From: Arthrospira sp. PCC 9108
Lineage (GTDB): Bacteria; Cyanobacteriota; Cyanobacteriia; Cyanobacteriales; Microcoleaceae
NCBI GenBank assembly: GCA_016745315.1
Contig: CP066886.1
Location: 2,976,501-3,040,500 of the forward strand
DNA length: 64,000 bases
Direction of reading: 5' to 3'
Under the pieces are notes generated by a model. It ran no database searches and was not told the DNA's origin. It was given only the letters and a program-made list of their open reading frames with translations. Made by a program: the position numbers and the translations under genes. How positions within the stretch are numbered: the stretch's first letter is position 1; each line of letters starts with the position of its first letter. This document shows, piece after piece, positions 19,773-29,067 of the stretch.

Positions 19773-19814
19773 GAGTTAATGGATAATGGATAATTAATAG
19801 TTGTTCTACCTTTG

Positions 19815-22067
19815 CTAATTACAGGGAGTGGGAGGTTGTTGGATGCGGTGAAGGCGCACTTGGTGATCTCTACCTCCTGTGATAATGCGGAGGTAGGAGT
19901 CAATGGCAATGATATCTAAACTGCTTTTGGGGGAGGGCGATCGCGCGATCGCCTCACCCCCCATATTTTGGGTAGATCGCTCTCCTGTGCTATTCAATAG
20001 CCACAGCATCACCTCTCCATCATCTCCGGTACTGGCTAAATAGCAGCCATTAGCGGTCAAAGCTAGAGAACGGATGGGCTGGCCTTGGTGAGCTTGCCAC
20101 TGATCTATAATTTGACAAGTGGCGGACTGGTTGGTTAAGCATTCGCGGAGATTCCAGACACTGATGGAACCGCGATCGTCTGCTGTAGCCAGCAAAAAAG
20201 GCTTATCTGCTGCTGTAGCCAGAGAGGTGATGTATTCATCTTGTCCCCCCGCTGGGTAGGGAACTGTTCGCAAGCCTTGATTACCGCCCGTGGTATCCCA
20301 AAGCACCAATTGGTTATAGCGACCAGCGATCGCCAGAGTTTCCTGTCGCGCCCCAACGGGGGCTATATCATAAATAGCGAAATCAAATTCCTGAATTAAC
20401 TGAGGTTCCTCAACATTAGTGAGATTTAACGTAGGTCCCAGATACCATTGCAGTATTAAACCGCTGCCGTGGCCACTGAATAAATACTGGGAATTTTGAC
20501 TATAAGCCAAAGCCATGACCCGATCATCCCGGCGATAAGAAAGGGAGCGCCGGGGGCTGTCAGCCAAGTTGAGCAAGTCCCAAATCTGAATTTCCCCATT
20601 TTCCAACCCCACAGCCACCTGATTATTATCAACCGGGCGATACAAACCTGTGCGCCCCGCCTTCCCCAAATTCCCCAACAAACCCATGGGTTGCAGTCTA
20701 TTTTCCCGAACTCGCCACCCCCGCAGAGTCTGGTCATTGGAGGTGCTAATCGCCATATCCCCCAAACCGTTAAACCTAACCACATTGACGGAAGCAGCAT
20801 GATAGTTAAGTCGGAAAGCGGCATACAAAAACCACCAAATACCACCTAAAATCAGTAGTGCGATCGCCACCTGTAACCACCGGGGAATAATCGGTAATAG
20901 TCTCAACTCCAGAATTTGCAGACCCTTCTGTTCACTGTGGGCTGTATGTTCATCAGTTAGTGGGAGGTCGTCAGCAATTGGGGAAATTGTGATTTCCTTC
21001 GACAAACCACCTAAAGCGCTAGAAGCGGGAGTTAGGGGAGATACCACAGCCTCCTTAACTGTAATGGTCTGTGTTTTACCGATACCCAACCAAGGCCGTT
21101 TGCTGTAGGCGATAAGTTCCAGAGTTTGGGTTTCTCCCGGAGCCAAATTTACCTGTTCGGGATAAATGGAAAACTCATTTTCTCCGTCTCTAGGTTCAAT
21201 ATCCCCCCCGACTTTAGGGTAGTTATTGAACGTGGGGGTTGTGATTTCCAGAATTTCGGCAGTTCGTCCCTGAGAATAATTAGAATTGTTGGTGAATTCT
21301 AATTGGTAAACAGGCGGTTCTATGCCCCATTGGGGCAGCCAAGGCCGACGAGCGGGGACTAATTGCCGTTTGGGAAAGGCATCAAAATCTACGTTTCCGG
21401 TGGGTAAAACTTCTATGTGGCCTCTAGTTGGCGGTGAATTCTGGTTGCGATACTGTCCGATCACCGTAAAGGGATAGACCCCAGCAACAGCAGCGTGCAT
21501 TTCGGGAACTTTGCAGGTAAAGGAGTAATTTTGACTCTGCTGTGGCGGAAGGTTAAAAGTAGTTTGATTATCAAACAGGAACCATTCTCGCTTGCTACTA
21601 TGTACGGATAAGGTAACAGCGATCGCCTTTTGACTATTATTGTGGATACTAAAGGCAATTTCCACTTGACTATTGGGGAGAGTCTGAATGGGTTTGGTAG
21701 GGAGTTCGACTCGAAACGGACACTCACTAACAGACTCGATGATATTGAGCCTGAGAATGTGACGTTCTTCGGTCATTAATTCCAGGGAAAATACTTTAAC
21801 GGTGAGATTGACTAACCCCACAAATCCAGGAATAGGCGATCGCAGCACTTTCACATGAAACTCAGTTTTGTCCCCCGGTGGTTTATTCGCACTTTGCGGT
21901 GTAACTGTGTACCAAAGCCATTCACGATCTGACTCCACCCCAGCAGCGGATATCTCTAGTTGAAAGCTACTCATGCGATCGCTATCATTGATAACCACCA
22001 CATCAAATGTAGTGTCTTTTCCGTCCGGGTATAGAGTTAAATCCTTAGTAGAAATATCTGTTTTCAT
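19815..22067 (-). CDS. Ig-like plus WD40 single-pass membrane protein
   Basis: ATG 22067 (MKTDISTKDLTLYPDGKDTT) is preferred over an upstream start that adds 16 unrelated residues. Residues 1-390 are Ig/CARDB-like modules (FDVVVINDSDRMSSFQLEI, NSQVEIAFSIHNNSQKAI). One membrane helix spans about 396-418 (WLQVAIALLILGGIWWFLY). The C-terminal 330 residues form a WD40 propeller (AISTSNDQTLRGWRV, LENGEIQIWDL, STGDDGEVMLWLL). Layout and membrane position match the giant Ig protein immediately downstream (42-bp gap), implying a shared ancestor. There is no signal peptide. WD40 domains bind proteins, so a docking or assembly role is the natural guess. Confidence 0.75.
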   Translation of the reverse strand: MKTDISTKDLTLYPDGKDTTFDVVVINDSDRMSSFQLEISAAGVESDREWLWYTVTPQSANKPPGDKTEFHVKVLRSPIPGFVGLVNLTVKVFSLELMTEERHILRLNIIESVSECPFRVELPTKPIQTLPNSQVEIAFSIHNNSQKAIAVTLSVHSSKREWFLFDNQTTFNLPPQQSQNYSFTCKVPEMHAAVAGVYPFTVIGQYRNQNSPPTRGHIEVLPTGNVDFDAFPKRQLVPARRPWLPQWGIEPPVYQLEFTNNSNYSQGRTAEILEITTPTFNNYPKVGGDIEPRDGENEFSIYPEQVNLAPGETQTLELIAYSKRPWLGIGKTQTITVKEAVVSPLTPASSALGGLSKEITISPIADDLPLTDEHTAHSEQKGLQILELRLLPIIPRWLQVAIALLILGGIWWFLYAAFRLNYHAASVNVVRFNGLGDMAISTSNDQTLRGWRVRENRLQPMGLLGNLGKAGRTGLYRPVDNNQVAVGLENGEIQIWDLLNLADSPRRSLSYRRDDRVMALAYSQNSQYLFSGHGSGLILQWYLGPTLNLTNVEEPQLIQEFDFAIYDIAPVGARQETLAIAGRYNQLVLWDTTGGNQGLRTVPYPAGGQDEYITSLATAADKPFLLATADDRGSISVWNLRECLTNQSATCQIIDQWQAHQGQPIRSLALTANGCYLASTGDDGEVMLWLLNSTGERSTQNMGGEAIARSPSPKSSLDIIAIDSYLRIITGGRDHQVRLHRIQQPPTPCN

Positions 22068-22146
22068 GTTTCCGATAATTGGGAAGCGCGATCTTTGGAA
22101 AAATGCACAGTGCAACTACACTGTCATCGAGAGAGCAGGACTCTTA

Positions 22147-23529
22147 TTAACCACTTTTTCTAGCCTGTCTGGCTCGCTCCATCAATTCCTGAAATAGCAC
22201 AGTCGGGTCTTGGTTTTTATGGCTCGCGCGCCGCCATTGTTCTTGCTGGCGATGCAATTCCACCAATTCCTCACTCATATTTTTCTCACGAGTCTGGACA
22301 ATTGCTGCCATTTCCACAAAGGCTTGACCCAATTCTCCCATTTCATCAGAGCGCGAAATAGTAGATTCAAGCATTTCTGGCGAGAAAGAATTAGCTTTGA
22401 TAGCTTTCGCTCCTGCGTGTAAATTATCGATGGGTTGGATAATCCACCAAGACGCGATCCCCCCCAGTGTAATCGCTACCACCGTCACACCCAAGCCAAT
22501 AATCATCGTAAACCGAAGGTTGTTATAAATCAGTTCCATAAAATCAGATTCAGGAATGACCACAACAATTAGCCAATCCAAACCCGTACTTTCCATGGGA
22601 GTCACCTGTAGCAATTGCTGTTCACGATTCAATCGAAAGCTAGAGGAAATCGGTTGTTGAATTTGGTTAAGGCTTAACTCAGTATCGAGTAACTTTTGGA
22701 CTGTAGAGCGGATCACAGGTTCTTGACTTTCGAGGGCGGGTAATCGTCGTTTCTCGCCATTTTCATCCAAAAAGGGTTGTTCGTCGGTGGAACTGGCTAC
22801 TAAATTGCCAGCGCGATCAATAATAAATGCGATACCCTTGGGGCTGATTTCCAAACTTCTCAAAAAATTGCTGAGGTCTTTCAATCCCAGGTCAATACCC
22901 ACAACTCCGATAGTATCACCTCCACGACTTTTAACTGGAATTGCGGAGGTCATTCCGAGTTCTAATGTGGAGCCAAAAATATAAATGGGACTCCAACCGA
23001 TTTCACCGATTTCTATAGCTCTTTTGTACCAGGGTCGTTGTCTGACATCATACTGAGCTTCTAAGTTTCTGATTTTGCCGGCACGAACTCCCGCCGAATC
23101 AAGCTGATAAACACTTCGACCTTCAGCTTCTGCGGCATTTCCAATAACTAATACTTGGGTTCCATCTGGCTGCTGTTGAACACCGATAAAATCCCCCCTT
23201 TCAGTACCAAGATAAATGTAATATAACCCATCGATCGCCGCTACCTGATTCTGAAAATAACGGGTCAATAGTGGCACATCATTGAGGTCGATTAAATCAT
23301 TTTCAATGGTGATCAGGTTGAGTTGATTTACCACCATGGGAGCTTGTAGGTAGGTGTCTATGTGTTTTTCAATGGAATTTATCGATTTTTGGCTCAATTC
23401 GTCAATCAGACTCTTGACGGCTTGACTGCCACTATAAAAAGCTAATATTGCTGTAGTTATGGTAGCCAAAGCTAAGGGAACCACGACTAATAGGGGAATG
23501 AAATATCGGATAGAAATAGATGGTTTCAT
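22147..23529 (-). CDS. dCache-HAMP receptor without output domain
   Basis: This 460-residue protein has TM1 at about 10-33 and TM2 at 343-364 flanking a large extracytoplasmic dCache_1 sensor (YYIYLGTERGDFIGVQQQPDG, RQRPWYKRAIEIGEIGWSPIY, GVVGIDLGLKDLSNFL). A HAMP domain follows at about 362-415 (QPIDNLHAGAKAIKAN) and a short basic coiled coil ends the protein. Such receptors normally carry a methyl-accepting, kinase or GGDEF domain; none is present or broken off here. dCache domains bind small ligands such as amino acids. It sits in the baseplate operon, 26 bp after its neighbour, and may transmit a signal by direct contact. Confidence 0.8.
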   Translation of the reverse strand: MKPSISIRYFIPLLVVVPLALATITTAILAFYSGSQAVKSLIDELSQKSINSIEKHIDTYLQAPMVVNQLNLITIENDLIDLNDVPLLTRYFQNQVAAIDGLYYIYLGTERGDFIGVQQQPDGTQVLVIGNAAEAEGRSVYQLDSAGVRAGKIRNLEAQYDVRQRPWYKRAIEIGEIGWSPIYIFGSTLELGMTSAIPVKSRGGDTIGVVGIDLGLKDLSNFLRSLEISPKGIAFIIDRAGNLVASSTDEQPFLDENGEKRRLPALESQEPVIRSTVQKLLDTELSLNQIQQPISSSFRLNREQQLLQVTPMESTGLDWLIVVVIPESDFMELIYNNLRFTMIIGLGVTVVAITLGGIASWWIIQPIDNLHAGAKAIKANSFSPEMLESTISRSDEMGELGQAFVEMAAIVQTREKNMSEELVELHRQQEQWRRASHKNQDPTVLFQELMERARQARKSG

Positions 23530-23555
23530 GGCTTTTCCTGGTCTGGTGGTAAAAA

Positions 23556-24923
23556 TTACGGCGAAATTTTGCCCGGCATTTGACTACTGGACAATTGATA
23601 ATGATGGTGGGCAAAATTCAGAATATTAATCCCTAATTCTTGGGCGCTGCGGATGGAATCTCTGGATAATTCCTGATGATTATTTAACCCCCAACCAGAG
23701 GATAGATAGCCTATGGATATAATAATTTTGCCCCAATTTATCAGTCGGGTTTGCTCTCGATTAATAATTGGTAATTCATCAAATAAAAAGGGATGAATTT
23801 TAATCGGGTCTTGGGCGGATATTGGCTCAATATTCGATAGCTGAATCCCCAGATATTGATGGGCTATATTTTCGAGAGGTTCTAAGGCGGATTGTAGGCG
23901 GTTTTTAAGTTCGGATTCACAGATAGTTAACTCTGAGGACAATTCCCTTTTAAATTCGGAAATTTGGGAAAATTGAATATCATTGAGAGCCTGTTTAAGT
24001 TCGCCGATCGCTGAATTAATATCAGCAATATTGACCTGTTCTGATGAGGCTTCAATGAAAAGTACAGTGCCGCGATCGCTGTAATATTTGAGAGCATTAT
24101 ATTCTGTTTCTCCCCAAGACAGTATCTGAGAATATCTCATATATAGCAAGTGATAGTCTCGCCGATGTTGAGCATCCTGGGAAGTTAAGGTAATTTCTTC
24201 GACTGGTTCAGCATCCATCGTGACCGGTGCTAAAACCGCAAGCGATCGCAATAGATAATCGAGATTCTGCCCTAAATAAACATCTTCAGCATTCCCCTGT
24301 AAAACCATCCCCACTCGCAGAGTTTTAGCCGAGCGCGGTCGGACTCGTCCCCGGTATCGTAAATCCAACTCGTTAACATCAGGATAAAAAACATTCGTGG
24401 CGGGTCTAATTTCGATGCAATCAGGAGAAATAGTGATCCGACACAGTTCGATTTCCTGGGGTGAGGGTGGGGTATTTTTTTCGTCGATCCTAAAACTTTC
24501 AGCTACCAATACTTGATCGCTTTGACGGTAGAGAGTTTCTGGATCAACATAGCGCAGAACTAAATAAATAGTGCTGGGTTCTGTCTGCACCAATTTGGCA
24601 ATCCGAAAATCGATAGGGCGATCGACAATAATCGGATTTCCGGTCAAATCGATCGCAATTCCGGGCTGAATTTGCACCCAGCGATTATCCCGATATTGGG
24701 CAGATATACTCTCTGGGGCATCGATTACACACACCCCTAACCCCCTCACTATTCCCGGTTGGTAAAGAGATTGATAATAGAGATTTTGTCGCGATCGGTG
24801 GTATTCGTGGGATTGTCGCCAACGCTGGGCATTTAACAGCAATCCATCATCAACTATCAAACGTTGGAGGGGATGAATTTCTGGCGGTGGGTAATCAGAG
24901 GAATTGCCATCAGTGATGATCAT
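23556..24923 (-). CDS. Injection-system-associated protein with DUF4159-like C-terminus
   Basis: This 455-residue soluble protein begins with a domain (IHPLQRLIVDDGLLLNAQRW, VQIQPGIAIDLTGNPIIVD) that often accompanies baseplate genes in bacterial contractile injection loci. The C-terminal 220 residues (LTSQDAQHRRDYHLLYMRYSQ, YYSDRGTVLFIEASS, SIGYLSSGWGLN) resemble DUF4159-type folds, though I hold that loosely. Its ATG overlaps the stop of the tail-I gene by four bases, showing translational coupling. A structural or assembly role at the baseplate periphery is inferred; no catalytic motif is recognised. Confidence 0.6.
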   Translation of the reverse strand: MIITDGNSSDYPPPEIHPLQRLIVDDGLLLNAQRWRQSHEYHRSRQNLYYQSLYQPGIVRGLGVCVIDAPESISAQYRDNRWVQIQPGIAIDLTGNPIIVDRPIDFRIAKLVQTEPSTIYLVLRYVDPETLYRQSDQVLVAESFRIDEKNTPPSPQEIELCRITISPDCIEIRPATNVFYPDVNELDLRYRGRVRPRSAKTLRVGMVLQGNAEDVYLGQNLDYLLRSLAVLAPVTMDAEPVEEITLTSQDAQHRRDYHLLYMRYSQILSWGETEYNALKYYSDRGTVLFIEASSEQVNIADINSAIGELKQALNDIQFSQISEFKRELSSELTICESELKNRLQSALEPLENIAHQYLGIQLSNIEPISAQDPIKIHPFLFDELPIINREQTRLINWGKIIISIGYLSSGWGLNNHQELSRDSIRSAQELGINILNFAHHHYQLSSSQMPGKISP

Positions 24924-26017
24924 ATATGATTGTCCGAATCTATTTTTAAGTCATAAGTACAGAAGGCTGGTGTCTGTGCTTCAATAACAGTGCGAACCAA
25001 TTTCTCATCAATAGTATCAGGATCGCACAGCAGGCGTACCTGAAAGTGAAAAGGTTTGCCACCGCCTAAAATGGTATCTATACCCAGATAGGAGCTGCCC
25101 ATGACCGCCCCTTGGGTAAAGTTTTCTATAATTGAAATGTGTTTGGACACTTCCGGCAAATCTTCATCAAGAGGTAAACCAGTTACCAGGTGTAGGTAAA
25201 ACCGCAGCCCCCGCCTAGTTCCAGAAGCGCGATAAATCTCTAAGGCGTTGCGAATTAAACGGCGTTGCTGTTGGAGACTGAGAGTGGGGATGTTTTGCCA
25301 GCCAACCCAGTGGGCTAAAAATGGCAACATATTTTCGGGGGCGGTGAGGGGATCTAAGTAGGCCCAGAGATTGCCGAATATTTGCAGATCTGGCTCGAGA
25401 GTGGTTTCAATAATTTTCAGGAATCGGCCGACAAAATCGATTTCTTGATAAATTTGCGGTAGTAGTTTGATATATGGCGATCGCGGTCGCAGAAATAGGT
25501 CAAACTCGACAAATTCCAGTAGAGGCCTATTATCGGACTGGTTATTGAGATAACTGCCATAGACATTAAAGCGGCCGGAATAGTTGAGTTGCAGTCCCTC
25601 GGTATCCCTGAAAACAGCTTCTTCTGCCTCGAAAAAATCCCGATGGACTTGAAAACAGAGAACGACAGAGCGCCGTTCTCCGGGTAAGAGGGTAACAAAT
25701 AATTCTGGAGCGTAGGGGATGACTGGTTGGCCTGGGAGTTCGCCAAGGGTGGACACAACGGGTATCTGAGTCTGACACCAGTGGTGGGGAAAATTCCCGG
25801 TCAGTTCACAGGTGAGGTGCAAGGGGCGGGTGTCTAGGTTTTCCAGGTCAATGACGAGGGAGCTGTTTTCCCCTGGAATTAGTTTTACGGGGGCTCGGTC
25901 TGGTTCGGGTTGGGAGAAAGTACCTGATAATTCAGGCAACTGAGCTGGTGCTGTCTCGGGAATGTCGATCGAGACGATATCTAAGAGGACAGATTTTTGG
26001 TCAGGAACCTGGGTCAT
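24920..26017 (-). CDS. Tail-I-like baseplate protein (TIGR02242 type)
   Basis: This 365-residue protein has an N-terminal beta domain (residues 40-180; LIPGENSSLVIDLENLDTRP) followed by the conserved phage tail domain: LKIIETTLEPDLQIFGNLW, YLDPLTAPENMLPFLAHWVG, RRLIRNALEIYRASGTRRGL and a C-terminal strand HFQVRLL. This arrangement matches the tail protein I-like subunit found next to baseplate J genes in extracellular or membrane-bound contractile injection systems. It works in the cytoplasm as part of the baseplate wedge. It is coupled to the following gene by a four-base overlap. Confidence 0.85.
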   Translation of the reverse strand: MTQVPDQKSVLLDIVSIDIPETAPAQLPELSGTFSQPEPDRAPVKLIPGENSSLVIDLENLDTRPLHLTCELTGNFPHHWCQTQIPVVSTLGELPGQPVIPYAPELFVTLLPGERRSVVLCFQVHRDFFEAEEAVFRDTEGLQLNYSGRFNVYGSYLNNQSDNRPLLEFVEFDLFLRPRSPYIKLLPQIYQEIDFVGRFLKIIETTLEPDLQIFGNLWAYLDPLTAPENMLPFLAHWVGWQNIPTLSLQQQRRLIRNALEIYRASGTRRGLRFYLHLVTGLPLDEDLPEVSKHISIIENFTQGAVMGSSYLGIDTILGGGKPFHFQVRLLCDPDTIDEKLVRTVIEAQTPAFCTYDLKIDSDNHI

Positions 26018-26146
26018 GGTGAAAGGGTTGTCTACTGATGGAGGGGGACTGCCCGGACGGGGATTCTTGGCTCAATGTATCTGGTCTCTGTCGCCCCTCT
26101 TCCAGGGCTAAAGGCTGATCAGAGGGTAGCGGAAGTAGAGGGGGTT

Positions 26147-28342
26147 TTATGACCCCCCGGAACCTCCACCGCCGATAATGTTGATCAAATGGCGATCGCC
26201 TCCGGCATCAGACCAGGAACAGATAGTGCCATTAGGACCAGGATCAATCATGGCTGTAGGTTGTCCCCGCACCCACCGCCCGCCCTGGCGGCGGATAGGA
26301 AACAGTTGCACAGCCCCCAAGCTCATCACAGTAGGAAATTGCTGTAGTAGGGCGATGATATCGGCTGTATACAGGGGCTGACCGAATGGCCAACCTTCGG
26401 ATTGATGGCCGCCAATGATCGGGTTAAGGAACCTATACAAAGCTATTTGTAATTGCGATTGGATCTCTAGCCGAGCTTGGGGATTGTGGTATTGCGGCGG
26501 GGTAGTAATTTCGGAGGCGACGACGACTCCTACATACTCTGGTTCACGACATTTTACTTGTATCCCCAGCAGGCGACGTTCATCAAGATAACTGAGAACC
26601 TGGCGATTGAGTTCGGAACTGATGGCTAATTCTTCTGGTGAAATGCCGACTCCTTGCTCTAAGGGTATCAAACTGGTGCGGGGTATCAACAGAAGTTCCA
26701 CGACTCCCTGATTCCCAGGACTTGCCCTGAGACAGCGACAACGGGCGATCGCTCCTTGTCCTGCTACTATAGCTAGGGTTTCAAAGTCTTGGGGGGTGAC
26801 AGCGCGATCGCGGGTTCGCAGCATTTGGGGGACGCGAATGGCGGCCATCTCTAAGGATTCAGCATCAGAACCGCCCCTAGCGGGAACATGATTGACCACC
26901 GCCCCAACGTAGGGCACAGCAGTTTTCATCACCGAGATGGTTCCCGGTTTGACGTTGCCTTGGACTCCTCCTCCGGTACGATAACGAACCATCCGCAAAC
27001 TGGCTCCGGCTGGAGGTATAGCACCATACTGTCGCTTTTGATGGTCGGCGCTTAAAATGGTGTTTTGTCTGGCGGTGCTTTGCCATCTGGGGGAGTAGTC
27101 GGTTTCTCGCACCAGTTGAGTCGGTTCGCTCACCTGGGGTCCAAATTGTACTATTCCAGTTACGGAGTCCAGCACATAGTGGCGATGGTCGGGTTGGGAA
27201 TTGGAAAAGTCGGGGACTTCTTCCCAAATTTGAGGTAATTCTCCGATCGGGGTAACAGTTAGGTATTCTCCGGCCATGCGAGTCAGCACGGGGGGGCGTT
27301 GCAGTTGGAATGCTTGGCCAGGAGTGCCGTCCGTCACTCCTAATAATTCGTCGTTGATTACTTGACACTGGCGGGCTACGGTGCTTCCTCCTATGGCGCG
27401 GGAATTGATGCCGACAATGCGGGGGGAGGCACTATAGGGGGATTGGTCGAGGGTGGGTTCTGTGTAGACGCAGCGCAGCCAGCGACCTTGATAGGCGGTG
27501 AACTGGGCGACGGGAAATTCTACGGGTAAATGCAAAATAATATCCGATCCGCCTTGGGGGTCTCGACCCTGTTTGACTGCATCTCGAAAACTGAAACCTT
27601 GGCTTTCGTCGTCTGCTTCTGCCAGCAGGACTGATTGCCAGTACCTTCCGTTCCAGGCTTCCCAGCGACGGGGGGGATGGTCGGGGTTAATGCCTGTGGG
27701 GGTGGCGGCTTGGCCTTTGACGGTGAGGGCGATAACGTTTCCTTCAATGGGACTGTCAGGGGTAAAGACTAGGTAAAAACATTGCCCTGATTCGGGGCGA
27801 TCGCTGAATAACGAGAGTTCTGGCCCTGACCAGGTTCCGTCTTCTGCCATCGTCCACCAGTTGGTTAACCGATCACGCAACATTTGTGGGGTGATATCTG
27901 GGGTTTGACCGTGCAGAATGTGCCCGATCAGGGGTCTGCCAATAACTAAGGGGCGATCGGTGCTAAATACTATGGCTTCGGCATCGGGCAGCCTTTCGGT
28001 GGCTATTTCGATGCCTTCGGGGATGGTATAGGCTTGGGGAAGGTCTGATACTAGATAAAAGGTGATTTCGGTTTGGGCTGGGTTGGGGGGCTGTAGGCGA
28101 ATTCCTAGCAGTTCTAAAAATAGGACGTAGTTTCGCCTGGGAAGCTGGTTGAAGCGACTCAGCATCTGGTCCATCAGCCATGCAAACAGTTCCAGCAAGG
28201 TGATTCCTGGATCGCTGGGGTTGTAGTTATTCCACTCGGGACAATAGCGAGGGATTCTTAACAAGCATTCTTGCAGCAGATCGTCATAGGTGCGATCGTC
28301 TAGGTTGGCTTTGGGAAGGTTGGGTAAAAAGTCGAATACCAT
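26147..28342 (-). CDS. Baseplate J-like assembly protein (TIGR02243 type)
   Basis: This 731-residue protein shows the signature of the putative baseplate assembly family: PEWNNYNPSDPGITLLELFAW (about 35-55), RYRTGGGVQGNV (453-464), GGSDAES (490-496) and RDRAVTPQDFETLA (511-524). It forms the core wedge of contractile tails, T6SS-like and eCIS baseplates. The frame ends in a glycine loop (IIGGGGSGG) at a six-C run (26153-26158). One more base there would extend the protein by about 45 proline-rich codons, overlapping the next gene start. Only 6 bp separate it from the gp25 gene. Confidence 0.88.
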   Translation of the reverse strand: MVFDFLPNLPKANLDDRTYDDLLQECLLRIPRYCPEWNNYNPSDPGITLLELFAWLMDQMLSRFNQLPRRNYVLFLELLGIRLQPPNPAQTEITFYLVSDLPQAYTIPEGIEIATERLPDAEAIVFSTDRPLVIGRPLIGHILHGQTPDITPQMLRDRLTNWWTMAEDGTWSGPELSLFSDRPESGQCFYLVFTPDSPIEGNVIALTVKGQAATPTGINPDHPPRRWEAWNGRYWQSVLLAEADDESQGFSFRDAVKQGRDPQGGSDIILHLPVEFPVAQFTAYQGRWLRCVYTEPTLDQSPYSASPRIVGINSRAIGGSTVARQCQVINDELLGVTDGTPGQAFQLQRPPVLTRMAGEYLTVTPIGELPQIWEEVPDFSNSQPDHRHYVLDSVTGIVQFGPQVSEPTQLVRETDYSPRWQSTARQNTILSADHQKRQYGAIPPAGASLRMVRYRTGGGVQGNVKPGTISVMKTAVPYVGAVVNHVPARGGSDAESLEMAAIRVPQMLRTRDRAVTPQDFETLAIVAGQGAIARCRCLRASPGNQGVVELLLIPRTSLIPLEQGVGISPEELAISSELNRQVLSYLDERRLLGIQVKCREPEYVGVVVASEITTPPQYHNPQARLEIQSQLQIALYRFLNPIIGGHQSEGWPFGQPLYTADIIALLQQFPTVMSLGAVQLFPIRRQGGRWVRGQPTAMIDPGPNGTICSWSDAGGDRHLINIIGGGGSGGS

Positions 28343-28348
28343 GGCAGC

Positions 28349-28759
28349 TTATTCCGGCTGTTTTTGCAGGTAAAAGGGATAGACGAGGCTCCTTTGATCG
28401 TGGCTGGGTTTGAGACTATAGTTGATCACTAAATCTACTCTCCCACCATCGGGGTCGGGAATGGCTTCTACGTCTATCAGCATTATGCGCGGTTCCCACT
28501 GTTCTAAGGCTTCTTGGACGAAGATTCGCATTAACATCAGGGTTTCGGAGTTGATTGGTGCAAAGCTGAGTTCCCACAACCGACAACCGAAGTCTGGCCG
28601 GTTGACTCGCTCCCCAAGATCGGTCATTAAAATTAGCACGATGGACTCTCGGACGTTGCGATCGCCTGCGCTCAAAGCCCAATTACCTTGCTGATTTACT
28701 AACAGTGGAAAAGCGAATCCCTGACCTAGGTGGGCCGGGGGACGGGGTGGTTTCAGCAT
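28349..28759 (-). CDS. GPW/gp25-family baseplate wedge protein
   Basis: This 136-residue protein with the gp25 fold contains LGQGFAFPLLVNQQGNWALS, SIVLILMTDLGERVNRPDFGCRLWELSFAPIN and VINYSL. gp25 homologues nucleate sheath polymerisation at the baseplate in phage T4, T6SS (TssE) and eCIS particles. It is the first gene of the minus-strand operon. Sheath, inner tube, VgrG/PAAR spike, LysM tail protein, AAA+ ATPase and effector genes are not found upstream within this window; the next gene upstream is a ChaN-like protein. Confidence 0.9.
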   Translation of the reverse strand: MLKPPRPPAHLGQGFAFPLLVNQQGNWALSAGDRNVRESIVLILMTDLGERVNRPDFGCRLWELSFAPINSETLMLMRIFVQEALEQWEPRIMLIDVEAIPDPDGGRVDLVINYSLKPSHDQRSLVYPFYLQKQPE

Positions 28760-29004
28760 CGAGATTTTCCCTAATTCCTCGAGGAAATGTTTGCGGGGTT
28801 AATAGGACTCAGCATTGATGATTTATACGGCACGGGTAGGCTTGGCATCACATCACACAGCCATACAAAAACAATCGCCAACCGCTTTCATCTTTACTAG
28901 AAAACAGCTATCTTTCCTATGCTGCGACCAAGTTGGTATTATATCAATAATTGGGTACAATGTCAATAATTTTGGTAAGAATTTCTCAATAATCGAGGGG
29001 GCGG

Positions 29005-29054
29005 GCGGGTGCAGTAAGTGGCTTAGTCTATGGCTTGGCATATCTTGCACCCGC
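29005..29054. repeat. Perfect 9-bp inverted repeat with 32-nt loop
   Basis: GCGGGTGCA at 29005-29013 pairs exactly with TGCACCCGC at 29046-29054. It lies between the chaN-like gene end (29068) and the start of the baseplate operon (28759). No T-run follows on either strand, so a simple rho-independent terminator is unlikely; an operator or mRNA-leader structure for the operon is possible. The remaining ~300 bp of this gap show nothing recognisable. Confidence 0.4.
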
Positions 29055-29067
29055 TTAACGTTGTGGT

